A stretch of 64,000 nt of DNA from Desulfosporosinus meridiei DSM 13257 (GTDB taxonomy: Bacteria > Bacillota > Desulfitobacteriia > Desulfitobacteriales > Desulfitobacteriaceae): positions 1,430,501 to 1,494,500 of the forward strand of contig NC_018515.1 of NCBI RefSeq assembly GCF_000231385.2, in the 5' to 3' direction. The translations under genes were made by a program, and so were the position numbers. Shown here in pieces: positions 41,595 to 50,029 of this stretch. The notes beneath the pieces were generated by a model. That model was given only the letters and a program-made list of their open reading frames with translations. It was not told the origin of the DNA and did not search any database. Positions within the stretch are counted from its first letter, which is position 1. Every line of letters begins with the position of its first letter.

Positions 41595-43129
41595 GGTACC
41601 GTCAAGAGTTTTTCGCAAATTAGTTTCCGCTTGGTATGATAGCAAGGTCTATCTCCCGTGACCCAATAGCTGACTTGACATGGGGGCGAGGATGCTACCC
41701 TTAATCAAGGGATGGGGCTTACCCAAAAGAAATACATCCTATGAGCCTCAGCCCTCGACCCATTGAAGCATCCGAGCAGGGTCCCATGTCAAGTCGACCC
41801 CAGAGATTCAATCGTCAATTAACCGGCTATTTGGTTTTTTTCTTTGTTCATTTCTTCAAGATGTTTCATGCTCATATACATTTTTGTTCCCCAAGCTTTA
41901 CTGGCTACATGTCGCAATCTAGCGCACACAAGCATCAATGCCGAGTTTCCGTCAGGAAATGTACCAACGACTCGAGTTCTCCGACGAATTTCCCGATTTA
42001 ATCGTTCGATGACATTGTTACTCCGCAGCTTTGTCCAGTGTACTTGTGGAAAATCCATGTAGGTTAGTGTTTCTACGATACTGTCTTCGACCTTCTTTGC
42101 CGCTTCTTTCAGCTTCATGTCTTTGAGTTTGACTACAACTGCTGCTGCCTTTTCTTTGGCCGCAGCTTTATCCTCCTGAGCATGAATTGCCTTCAACATA
42201 GCTGCGACTTCCTTCGTCTTCGATCGAGGTGTTACTGAAAACACATTTCGATAAAAATGGACATTACATCGCTGGAATTTTGCTTCAGGAAAGGTTTCAT
42301 TCACTGCCTCCAGGAGTCCCAGGCATTTGTCTCCAATCACCAATTGGACTCCGGAAAGGCCACGCTCTTTTAAGCTTTTAAGGAACTAATGCCAACTGGC
42401 CTTGTCTTCTTTCATTCCTTCGGAGGCACCAATGACTTCTCGATAACCGTCTTCATTGACTGCCATAGCAATTAAGATAGCCACATTCTCATACTCTCCG
42501 CCCCAGTTGCGTTTGAGGTAGATACCATCAACATAGACATAGGGATACTTACCCTGCAGAGGCCGTTTACGCCACGTGTCTATGTGCCCATAGACTTTTT
42601 TATTAAGCTGGCTGACTGTCCCGGCGGATACTTTAGTTCCCCACAGGGCTTCAGTGATGTCCTCAACTCGACGAACTGAAACACCGGCTAAATACATCTC
42701 AATCAAAGCTTCTTCAACGGAGCTTTCTCGTCGGCGGTATCGTTCGATAATGGCTGTTTCAAAGGCAACTCCTTTAAGCTTAGGCATTTTCAACTTAACC
42801 TCCCCAGAGGTAGTGGTTAGATTTCGCTCGTAATGACCCGATCGGTACCCTTTACGATCCTCAGTACGTTCATATCGACCGGCATTCGTCAGCTCATTAG
42901 CTTCCTGATCCAGAAGGTTATTAAGAGTTTCCTCAACACTATGACGGACTAGTTCCTTTAACTCCTGCTTTATGACGCCTTCGTTTAGGTGTATAATTTT
43001 CTCAGACATAGTCGCAACCCCTTTCTTGGTAGATTTGGTGTGGTAACTTTATCTTTCCAAGCGGTTGCTTCTATGTCCTTCTTTTTTGGGAACATAATTT
43101 TCTATTTGCGAAATTTATAATACCTTATC
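41595..43129 (-). mobile_element. IS256-family insertion sequence
   Basis: TCGCTCCG occurs on both sides (41587-41594 and 43130-43137), an 8-bp target duplication as IS256 elements make. The ends share TTTCGCAAAT in inverse orientation. The 1535-bp element lies inside a copy of the hairpin element: removing it and one TCGCTCCG restores the 37547 sequence. The non-coding end has a long imperfect stem, GACTTGACATGGG (41672-41684) with CCCATGTCAAGTC (41783-41795) and GGATGCT/AGCATCC inside. Confidence 0.85.
41819..43009 (-). pseudogene. IS256-family (mutator-type) transposase with in-frame amber stop
   Basis: The minus-strand frame starts MSEKIIHLNEGVIKQELKEL and has the mutator-type DDE plan: first D in YVYVDGIYLKRNW, second D in VIGDKCLGL, and E in NNVIERLNREIRRRTRVV. 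A TAG at 42386-42388, right after EDKASWH, interrupts it; reading goes on in the same frame as FLKSLKERGLSGVQL. So a single nonsense mutation, not a frameshift, splits a normal 396-codon gene. It should be inactive unless read through. Confidence 0.85.
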
Positions 43130-43137
43130 TCGCTCCG

Positions 43138-43204
43138 CGCAGGTTCCAGGTATCTATGCGAAACGACAATATATGACGGCCCTCAAGCATGTTTCGCCGA
43201 ATCG
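43138..43204. repeat. right half of the interrupted hairpin element
   Basis: CGCAGGTTCCAGGT, then ATGCGAAACGACAATATATGAC-like sequence and CTCAAGCATGTTTCGCCGAAT match 37586-37652. The left half is at 41550-41594. The remaining 43205-43580 has a possible short coding remnant (VSDLEYVDDSMQKPYEDDF around 43236-43294) and otherwise only AT-rich promoter-like sequence. Confidence 0.8.
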
Positions 43205-43580
43205 AAGCTTTAAGTGGTGGGAAGCTGTTAACCAAGTATCAGACCTCGAGTATGTGGATGACAGCATGCAGAAGCCTTATGAAGATGATTTTTAACAGCA
43301 GACACCCGATGAGAACTGGGATATTTGATATGGAGGAATTTAACCAACAGCTCAAGGTTCCTCAAAAATAACCTTGATATAGACCATCAAATAGATTAAA
43401 TCGTATATGTTTGGAGGAAAATAAAATTCCTAGCCAAAATAAATTTTTATAAAGTTTTTAAAATTGCTTTATAGTATATTTAAAACTATGAATTAAAATA
43501 AACACATCAGAACAGCAAGAGCGGTTTATGATAAAGGGAAAAACAATGTTAAAAATTATCAAGGAAGAAGGTGAACAAAG

Positions 43581-44738
43581 TTGAGATCAAACCATGATTT
43601 TCGTAAGTTTTATCAGCGGCTTCATCAAGAAAAGTTGCATCATGAGAAATATCGTCATTTGAAGCACGGGGAATTCCCGGACTGGAATTACGAGGAATTC
43701 CGCAGCATGCGCAGATCCATGAAGTTTTTCCGCCCCATCGGTTTCCTTTTAACTCTGTTTCTTTTATTCCTGCTGTACTATTGGATGGGTCTGAAGGCCA
43801 TCGGTGTAATTTTTGCACTTATCCTTATTACCAAGGAAATGGTCCACTTTATCCTTTACCAGCGCTTGGAAAAGAAGGTCTTTAAGCCGATCGAACAGCT
43901 GAAGAATGTATTCACCGAAATCGGCCAAGGCAATTATAATGTGTCGATTCAGCCAGAGGTTCAAAATGAGTTTGCGCAGTTAATTCATTCATTTAATGAG
44001 ATGGCCCTTAAACTCCAGGAAAGCGAACGAATCAATCAGGAGTATGAGGAAAACAGAAAGAATTTGGTCGCGAACATTTCTCATGATTTAAAAACGCCCA
44101 TCACGTCGATTCAGGGCTACCTGGAAATGATCATGGAGGGATATGTTACCCAGCCGGGGCAACTGAATCCGTATCTGAAGACCATTTACAGTAATACCGT
44201 GTATATGAACAAGCTGATTGATGACCTGTTTTTATTCTCTAAACTGGATATGGACAAATTAAATATGAATTATGAAATCCTGAACATCCAAGCCTACCTG
44301 GAAGATTTGGCAATTGAACTGAAGTTTGAATTTGAAGAAAAGCAACTTGAGTTTTCCTACCGGGATCAGACAGATCAGGATTATCCGGTCAGGATTGACG
44401 GAAAACGGGTCTATCAGGCAATCAGGAATATCGTGGACAATGCTGTGAAATATGGTCCGGAGCAGGATTTAAAAGTGGTCATGGAGTTATCTGAGCAGGA
44501 GGAGTATGTTTGCATCAATATCGCAGACAATGGTCCGGGAATTCCGGCCGACCGGCTTCCGCACATCTTTGACCGATTTTACCGGATTGACCTTGAACGT
44601 TCCAAGGATTTTGTGAGTACAGGGCTGGGGCTGGCGATTGCCAAAGAGCTGATTGAGGCCCAAGGAGGAAAAATAACAGTTGTCAGTATCAGCGGGGAAG
44701 GGTCCCGTTTTACAATCAAGCTGCCTGTTCAGAAATAG
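43581..44738 (+). CDS. sensor histidine kinase
   Basis: The start is a TTG at 43581, with AGAAGGTG about 9 bases before. The 385-residue protein has a charged N-terminal segment and two membrane helices (about 50-69 and 72-93) with almost no loop, so any signal is likely membrane-borne or cytoplasmic. HAMP (95-150), HisKA with H168 in NISHDLKTPITSIQGYL, and HATPase (NIVDNAVKYG, IADNGPGIP, STGLGLAIAK) follow. Unusually, the kinase precedes its regulator. Confidence 0.9.
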   Translation: MRSNHDFRKFYQRLHQEKLHHEKYRHLKHGEFPDWNYEEFRSMRRSMKFFRPIGFLLTLFLLFLLYYWMGLKAIGVIFALILITKEMVHFILYQRLEKKVFKPIEQLKNVFTEIGQGNYNVSIQPEVQNEFAQLIHSFNEMALKLQESERINQEYEENRKNLVANISHDLKTPITSIQGYLEMIMEGYVTQPGQLNPYLKTIYSNTVYMNKLIDDLFLFSKLDMDKLNMNYEILNIQAYLEDLAIELKFEFEEKQLEFSYRDQTDQDYPVRIDGKRVYQAIRNIVDNAVKYGPEQDLKVVMELSEQEEYVCINIADNGPGIPADRLPHIFDRFYRIDLERSKDFVSTGLGLAIAKELIEAQGGKITVVSISGEGSRFTIKLPVQK

Positions 44739-44763
44739 AGGTCATGAAAGTGGGTAGGAGATC

Positions 44764-45450
44764 ATGAAAAGTGTCCTGATCGTTGAGGATGATTTAAATA
44801 TTGCAGAGATGGAGCGGGATTATCTGCAGCTAAACGGCTATAAGGTGGATATCGTTATGGATGGGGAGGCAGGGCTACAGAAAGCTCTCACCGGGGTCTA
44901 TGACATTCTGATAGTGGATTTGATGCTGCCGCAAAAAGATGGTTTTACGATTATCAAAGAAGTCCGGCGGAAGCTGGAGATTCCGATTATCGTTCTGTCG
45001 GCCAGGAGTGAGGATATTGATAAAATCAGGGGACTGGATTATGGGGCCGATGATTATCTGACCAAGCCTTTCAGTCCAGCGGAGCTTATGGCCCGCATCA
45101 AATCCCATTTAAACCGCTATGAACGCTTGACGGGCAGGAATTCAGCTTTGGAAATCATCAATTACCGCGGGCTGGAAATCAATACAGCCGCCCATAAAGT
45201 CTATGTCAACGGCAAAGAAGTGCAGCTCACGGCCAAGGAATACGAACTCTTGCTCTTTTTCGCCTCCAATCCCAACCTGGTGTTCAGTAAGGAGCACCTT
45301 TTCGATAAGCTTTGGAGTGCGGAATACTATGGTGATCTGGCAACTGTGGCCGTTCATATCCAAAAGATCAGGAAGAAGATTGAAAAAGATCCGGCCAATC
45401 CGGAATATATAGAGACCCTCTGGGGAACCGGTTACCGCTTTAATTCCTGA
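44764..45450 (+). CDS. OmpR-family response regulator
   Basis: The 228-residue protein has a receiver domain with D9/D10, phospho-acceptor D52 in IVDLMLP and K101 in TKPF. A winged-helix domain follows (LTAKEYELLLFFASNPNLVF, LATVAVHIQKIRKKIE). It lies 25 bases after its kinase, with GTAGGAG before the ATG. No obvious target operon follows; the next gene is a ferredoxin. Confidence 0.92.
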   Translation: MKSVLIVEDDLNIAEMERDYLQLNGYKVDIVMDGEAGLQKALTGVYDILIVDLMLPQKDGFTIIKEVRRKLEIPIIVLSARSEDIDKIRGLDYGADDYLTKPFSPAELMARIKSHLNRYERLTGRNSALEIINYRGLEINTAAHKVYVNGKEVQLTAKEYELLLFFASNPNLVFSKEHLFDKLWSAEYYGDLATVAVHIQKIRKKIEKDPANPEYIETLWGTGYRFNS

Positions 45451-45532
45451 AGACTTATAAGTTCAAGTTATCAATCATGCATCTAATGAGCATTAAAAGA
45501 AAAGTGCAAAGTAGTCAGAGGAGTGTTGATTT

Positions 45533-45775
45533 ATGAGTGTAAACGTTAATTTGAATCGCTGCGATGGCTGCGGTGTCTGTGTCAGCAAATGCCCGGCTAA
45601 GGTACTGGCCTTAAAAGAAATCAAGCAGGAGGACTATGACCGGCTTGGTATGTTTGGGAGATTGAAAATCAAAGTCAAGGGTAAATCAAGAGCTTATGTC
45701 ATCAAGGCATCGGCCTGCACCCAGTGTGGAAAATGTCAGATTAACTGCCATGAGCGGGCGATTAAAGTTGGGTGA
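45533..45775 (+). CDS. 2[4Fe-4S] ferredoxin
   Basis: The 80-residue protein has two cluster motifs, CDGCGVCVSKCP (residues 9-20) and CTQCGKCQINCHE (63-75), each with CX2CX2CX3C spacing. A longer loop of about 40 residues than in clostridial ferredoxin lies between them. It should carry electrons at low potential in the cytoplasm. GAGGAGTG lies before the ATG. Standing alone after a two-component system, its partner enzyme is not evident. Confidence 0.88.
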   Translation: MSVNVNLNRCDGCGVCVSKCPAKVLALKEIKQEDYDRLGMFGRLKIKVKGKSRAYVIKASACTQCGKCQINCHERAIKVG

Positions 45776-45817
45776 ATCTCCTAACACCTAATGTCAAAGG
45801 AGCATGTGCGCCTATGT

Positions 45818-46159
45818 AACCATGAGGCTCAGGCAGCGGCAGTCTTCCGGGAGGTTAATCAAAGCCTCAGTGACCGGCAAATCCGGTTAACGGAGATCGT
45901 GCCGGCAGAATTGGCCCGGCAGCCTGTGCAGCTCTGGCGGGAGGTCGTTGCGGAAGTGGGGGGCGAGGTTTTGCGAAATTGCCCTTTTTGACGGGGATTA
46001 AGCTAGCTTACCGAAAGGCAGAAAAGCCCGAATTTCCAAACCTCCCTTTCCCTAGGCATTGAAAGACATATATGAGCAGCCATTTGAAACAGGAACTCCC
46101 CGTGCCTCACCGGCACGAATTTATTTTGACGTCGGACAGACTTTTTAGAACTCGTTAAA
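45818..46159. repeat. topoisomerase 3'-end repeat, copy 2
   Basis: This is a copy of 17171-17519 at roughly 92% identity by eye, including the last 57 codons of the TopoVI-like gene (NHEAQAAAVFREVNQSLSDR to EVLRNCPF and TGA at 45989-45991). No upstream part of the gene is present. Between 46160 and 46518 I see no supported gene, although frames with odd composition exist. Confidence 0.85.
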
Positions 46160-46518
46160 AACGGCAGAGCAAACATTTTTTGGTTTTTGGCAATCAATTC
46201 GGCTCAAATGCTCTTTAATGTCTCTTTGGCTGCTCCCGATCAGATCGTTTGTACCTATAGCCTGCGACACCCTCATGAATGCCGAGGAGATAAATGCCCC
46301 TATTATAAGCAAACGGATAAGGCAACAGAAATTCTTAGCATTTTACTTTCACGCTAAATGTGAAAAAATATGTAATCTTGCGTCTCAATCCTATATAATG
46401 ATACCAAGAATCCTAGGAAATAAAGATGAATTTTTGAATAACCCAGAGTTAATTATTTATGATATAAATTGTAAATATTTGCAAGATGAAATAAATTGAT
46501 CTTTGGGGAGGGGCTAGT

Positions 46519-46779
46519 ATGACTTTAGCTCAAAAGATTGAGCAAATCTTAAAAGGTGAATTAAAACCGGAAAGTATTAAAACGATTATAGATTTAGCAG
46601 AATTTTTAAAGGTTAGAGATAGCCAAAACAAATGGGATCAAATTAATGAGTCCGAACATGAATTTATTACTGCTGAAGAACAGTCCTATCTTGAAGAAGT
46701 AAAAGCGAAAGGTCAATTTATTGATCAAGATGAACTTCTAAAAGAATTGGGGATAAACAAAGATGAGATACAATATTAA
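46519..46779 (+). CDS. antitoxin of a RelE-type pair
   Basis: GGGGAGGGG precedes this 86-residue protein. It has a helical N-terminus (LAQKIEQILKGELKPESIKT, IIDLAEFLKVRD) and an acidic tail typical of small antitoxins that wrap a toxin. It overlaps the toxin gene by 17 bases, so they are translationally coupled. The antitoxin frame is intact although the toxin is broken. Confidence 0.65.
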   Translation: MTLAQKIEQILKGELKPESIKTIIDLAEFLKVRDSQNKWDQINESEHEFITAEEQSYLEEVKAKGQFIDQDELLKELGINKDEIQY

Positions 46780-47014
46780 GTATGAAAAAGATTGCCTTAA
46801 ATACTTAAAGAAATTGGACAGAAATACACAAGTTAGAATAATTAATGCTATAAACCAACTTCCGGTTGGTGATGTTAAAAAATTGTAAGAAAGTATTGAC
46901 AACTACAGATTAAGAGTTGGTAATTACAGAATTGTATTTAGCAAAGATGATGAAAACATAGTAATTAGTATCATCAAAATTGGTCCTCGCGGAGAAGTTT
47001 ATAAGAAATTATAA
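46763..47014 (+). pseudogene. RelE-type toxin with in-frame ochre stop
   Basis: The frame reads MRYNIKYEKDCLKYLKKLDR, NTQVRIINAINQLPVGDVKKL, then TAA at 46886-46888. It continues in the same frame ESIDNYRLRVGNYRIVFSKD and IVISIIKIGPRGEVYKKL to a stop at 47012-47014. All RelE landmarks (KKL, YRLRVGNYRI, I..IGPRGEVYK) are there. A C-to-T change at a CAA codon would explain the stop. Without it the 83-residue toxin would be whole. Confidence 0.8.
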
Positions 47015-47212
47015 GAGACCTGAAGAGGGTCTTTTTTATTGCGCTAAAATAGCATTCTTCCAATGGGACTAGAGAATGATCAACATGAATTTGCCATGAT
47101 AAAGTCTTACAAACATTGGTAGATTTTCGATGGGAATAAATAATCCGCATAAAAACATCATTGGAAAAAGGAAAAAATTCTAAAATGTTTGTGCTTCGAA
47201 AACTTCGCCAAC

Positions 47213-47345
47213 TGTCAATCTCCGACATTACAGGTATGTCCGAAGAGGAGATAAAGAATTTAAGATGACACCAATCCATGACAGTTTAGACCGGAGAGCG
47301 CTCAAATAAGGGTGCTCTTTTTTCGATTTAATGATTCGCAATTGT
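47213..47345 (+). pseudogene. Rpn-family gene 3' end with its terminator
   Basis: From GTCAATCTCCGACATTACAG on, this is nearly identical to 41440-41549: codons SISDITGMSEEEIKNLR, the stop at 47265-47267, and the GAGCG...GCTC terminator with a T-run. The upstream gene body is absent. Part of the sequence past the terminator recurs at 49388-49421. Confidence 0.75.
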
Positions 47346-47376
47346 AGTGACATACCTGAGTTAAAGAGAACTTACA

Positions 47377-48063
47377 TTATTCGAAGGTATGAATACTGGT
47401 GCAAGGGTCGTTTTTCAAGACGAAATATCTATTTTCCCGGTCAATTATATTAGCAGCTTTAAACTCTTTAAGTGCCTGAATGACCATAACACGCGAAGAG
47501 CCGATCATATCAGCTAATTCTTGCTGGGTGATTTTTAGATCTATCAAAGTCGAGGTCGGCCTTTCTTGTCCATATTGTTCAGCTAAACGATAAAAAAGCT
47601 GTAACAGTCTCTCTTTAACGGGTAATCCAGATTCTTTTCCTGATTTCAACATGGTTTCATAACGTTTTTGCCCTAAGTAGCCAATAATCCTTAGGGCAAA
47701 CGAAGGATCTTGTTTGATTAACCCTTCAAATTGGAGTTTACTGAAACAGCATATGCAAACCTCTTCCATAGCTATGGCGCTTGAGTACTCATTTTGTTCT
47801 TGATAAAAGGACAATTCACCTAAGACTTCACCGGGGCCGCATACATCCAGTATTGTTTCATGGCCATCCTCGGCAGTTTGTACGAGTTTCAGCTTACCCG
47901 ATTTTATTAGGTATATGGTACTTGTTGCCTCTCCTTGATGAAAAAGGTAGTGTCCTCTGGACAATCTCTTTCTATTTGTACATTGACACAAGTTAGTAAA
48001 TTGATCTCGTTCTAGTCCCTGAAATAGGTCCAATTGCTGCAGACAGATAATGCAGTGCTTCAT
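47377..48063 (-). CDS. CRP/FNR-family regulator
   Basis: I chose the ATG at 48063, with GAGGAGG before it. The 228-residue protein has a cyclic-nucleotide-type beta-roll (LFHQGEATSTIYLIKSGKLKLV, GPGEVLGELSFY) and a C-terminal winged helix (ITQQELADMIGSSRVMVIQAL). Cysteines at C4, C7, C27 and two more at about 103-104 are unusual; the N-terminal CIIC could be part of a redox or Fe-S sensor, as in FNR. Its likely targets are unknown; the next genes on the same strand (a flavoprotein and a DUF1638 protein) are upstream of it. Confidence 0.85.
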   Translation of the reverse strand: MKHCIICLQQLDLFQGLERDQFTNLCQCTNRKRLSRGHYLFHQGEATSTIYLIKSGKLKLVQTAEDGHETILDVCGPGEVLGELSFYQEQNEYSSAIAMEEVCICCFSKLQFEGLIKQDPSFALRIIGYLGQKRYETMLKSGKESGLPVKERLLQLFYRLAEQYGQERPTSTLIDLKITQQELADMIGSSRVMVIQALKEFKAANIIDRENRYFVLKNDPCTSIHTFE

Positions 48064-48136
48064 GCTTTTCCTCCTCATGCATAATAACGGTTTGCTAAAA
48101 TAGAGTGTATCAGAAAAATGCCCAACAATACTAAAA

Positions 48137-48190
48137 CCTGAAATGCACAATAATCCCGCCTGTCATAAGCGGGATTATTGTGCATTCAGG
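48137..48190 (-). terminator. 22-bp hairpin, terminator of the flavoprotein gene
   Basis: ATGCACAATAATCCCGC at 48143-48159 and GCGGGATTATTGTGCAT at 48169-48185 pair perfectly with a 9-base loop; the stem extends further with one mismatch. On the minus strand it is followed by GGTTTTAG. It lies between the flavoprotein stop and the CRP gene. Confidence 0.7.
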
Positions 48191-48195
48191 AGATT

Positions 48196-48507
48196 CTACA
48201 GAAGCACCTCTGCCTTTTCTGCCTTAAATAAAACCAGTTTCTCTTCTATGCATGCTTTGCCTGTGAGCCTGTAGCCTTTGGGGCCACCTTCCATGGTTGC
48301 TATTACAACCTGCATCATTCCGTTGTCTTTGATGTTTTGTTGAGTGACCTCCATCTTGTAGATACCAAACCCTAGTATATCAGCTTCTCTTATTTCTGCT
48401 ACTTTTCCTACTACGATCATGTGCGGTTCTCCATGGACAGAAGCAGTAGTGATAGGAATAAACGGAGCCTTTGATATTACATCTTTAATTTCTTGAGTTA
48501 TAACCAT
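48196..48507 (-). CDS. pyridoxamine 5'-phosphate oxidase-like protein
   Basis: The ATG at 48507 has AGGAG nine bases before it. The roughly 103-residue protein has the FMN-binding split-barrel pattern: IPITTASVHGEPHMIVVGKV, FGIYKMEVTQQNIKDN, and MMQVVIATMEGGPKGYRLTG. Members of this kind sit beside corrinoid or radical-type enzymes. It lies 22 bases downstream of the DUF1638 gene and is probably cotranscribed with it. Confidence 0.75.
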   Translation of the reverse strand: MVITQEIKDVISKAPFIPITTASVHGEPHMIVVGKVAEIREADILGFGIYKMEVTQQNIKDNGMMQVVIATMEGGPKGYRLTGKACIEEKLVLFKAEKAEVLL

Positions 48508-48538
48508 TAAATTCACTCCTTAAACTTTTTTTGCGTAT

Positions 48539-49159
48539 TTAACCGATGTTAGTAAGAATTTTCTTGCCTAATGCTTTCTCTAGCGTTTCAACCACACTCT
48601 TTTTAAAAACTGTCAAATCAATATTTTCAATTTCGATTGGTACCTGTGTATATTCGAAAAAATCCAAGATATCCTCATCATTGAACTCGGATACACCAGT
48701 GTCTAGGAGCAAGATTTTGTCGTAGAAACCAAAATTCTGCCTAGCATCAATTTCGTCCCAGCCTTGTCCCTGACTAAAAATTTCCCGCCAGTTTTGCAAC
48801 CAACCTTGAGTAATGTAAAATATCTTATCCGATTTTTCTAGCTCATTCTGCCTCTCCTTACCTAAAATCAATTCAATACAATTCTTAGGTTCCAACTTGA
48901 CAACATTGTATTCTTCTATGAACTCGTTCATCTCAGGATGGCACATAGAGCCGAAAAAGAGGACTACTTTTTCTTCGGGCGTATTATTATCTAAAGCCTG
49001 GGTGATGCCATCTTTCAGTTTATCAAAGTCTACATGCAGAGCCGGAGCTGTGTAGATAACTTTAAACTCAGCATCAGATTCACATTTAGTTCTTATTTCC
49101 TCTAGAACTCGCTCAAGTTCCAGTTGGAATATGCCGCAGGCAACTATACGCACCTCCAT
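48539..49159 (-). CDS. DUF1638 protein
   Basis: The 206-residue protein matches DUF1638: VACGIFQLELERVLEE at the N-terminus, TAPALHVDFDKLKDGI, VVLFFGSMCHPEMNEF and ITQGWLQNWREIFS. The invariant Cys and His are kept (C8, H46, C72, H73). DUF1638 genes often lie beside corrinoid proteins and methyltransferases for methylamines or similar compounds, with an as yet unknown role. None is nearby here. The region 49160-49504 holds a short copy of Rpn 3' flank (49388-49421) and promoters. Confidence 0.78.
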   Translation of the reverse strand: MEVRIVACGIFQLELERVLEEIRTKCESDAEFKVIYTAPALHVDFDKLKDGITQALDNNTPEEKVVLFFGSMCHPEMNEFIEEYNVVKLEPKNCIELILGKERQNELEKSDKIFYITQGWLQNWREIFSQGQGWDEIDARQNFGFYDKILLLDTGVSEFNDEDILDFFEYTQVPIEIENIDLTVFKKSVVETLEKALGKKILTNIG

Positions 49160-49504
49160 ATTAATATCACCTCTTCTCTGAGCTACGTTATCCTCTAGTC
49201 ATTAGATCCAACAAGTTATCTCGTCTTATGTAATCTTAACATGGAATAAAAAAGAAGAATGTTAAATAATTAACAAAAATCAAAATAGTTGAATAGTCTT
49301 GGCAAAGAGCGTAAAAGTGAAAACAAACAAGAGTATGTCGCTTTTATAGATGGGAATTAGAGATACATTGGTCATGGGAGGCTCTTTTTTGATTTAAAGA
49401 TTTGTAATTGGAGAACATTCAGTGAATATTTAAAAATAGTTTACCGGAAAATGAACTAATTAGGTAAGATAGAACTCATAGGTATAGAAGTGAGGGGAAA
49501 AGCT

Positions 49505-50029
49505 TTGGAGAATGAGTTTATTCAGATGATAGAACGAGCAAAAAAGGGGGATAAAGAAGTACTGATTGAACTCATTATGCGGCAAAAACAGGATTATTAT
49601 CGCCTTGCCTATATCTATATGAAGAACCCAGACGAGGCCTTAGATGCCATGGAAGATATGATTCTTAAAGTCTATGAAAATATAAAGAGGCTGAAGGATA
49701 GTACTGCTTTTTATAGTTGGAGCAAGACGATTTTAGTTAATTGCTGCAAAAATAACCTAAGAAGAAAGAACAGAGTAATTTTAAGCGGGAGTATTCCCGA
49801 AGGTACTTATGCAGACGTCTTTCAGATGAAAGATGAACAACTGGATATTGAGAAACACATGGGGAAAATCAATTACAAGTTCCGGGAAATTCTAAAGCTA
49901 AGATATTACCTTGATCTGGAGTATGAAGCTATAGCTGCAATCTTAAAAATCCCTTTAGGAACAGTCAAATCAAGAATTCACACCGGGCTTATAAAATTAA
50001 AAGAAAGCATGGGAGTGAGTGAAGAATGA
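49505..50029 (+). CDS. ECF-type RNA polymerase sigma factor
   Basis: I chose the TTG at 49505 (GAGGGG before it); a GTG at 49490 is possible. The roughly 174-residue protein has sigma region 2 (YYRLAYIYMKNPDEALDAME, FYSWSKTILVNCCKNNLRRK) and region 4 (FREILKLRYYLDLEYEAIAA, IPLGTVKSRIHTGLIKLKE). It overlaps the anti-sigma gene by four bases (ATGA), as sigma/anti-sigma pairs do. Confidence 0.92.
   Translation: MENEFIQMIERAKKGDKEVLIELIMRQKQDYYRLAYIYMKNPDEALDAMEDMILKVYENIKRLKDSTAFYSWSKTILVNCCKNNLRRKNRVILSGSIPEGTYADVFQMKDEQLDIEKHMGKINYKFREILKLRYYLDLEYEAIAAILKIPLGTVKSRIHTGLIKLKESMGVSEE

Noticed and set aside
37547-43204. CRISPR-like or att-site reading of the hairpin repeats
   Set aside because: There are only two copies with no regular spacing, and the second is just split by the IS256 insertion; no integrase is present.
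46218-46499. 93-codon frame before the antitoxin gene
   Set aside because: There is no ribosome site, odd composition and no recognisable family.
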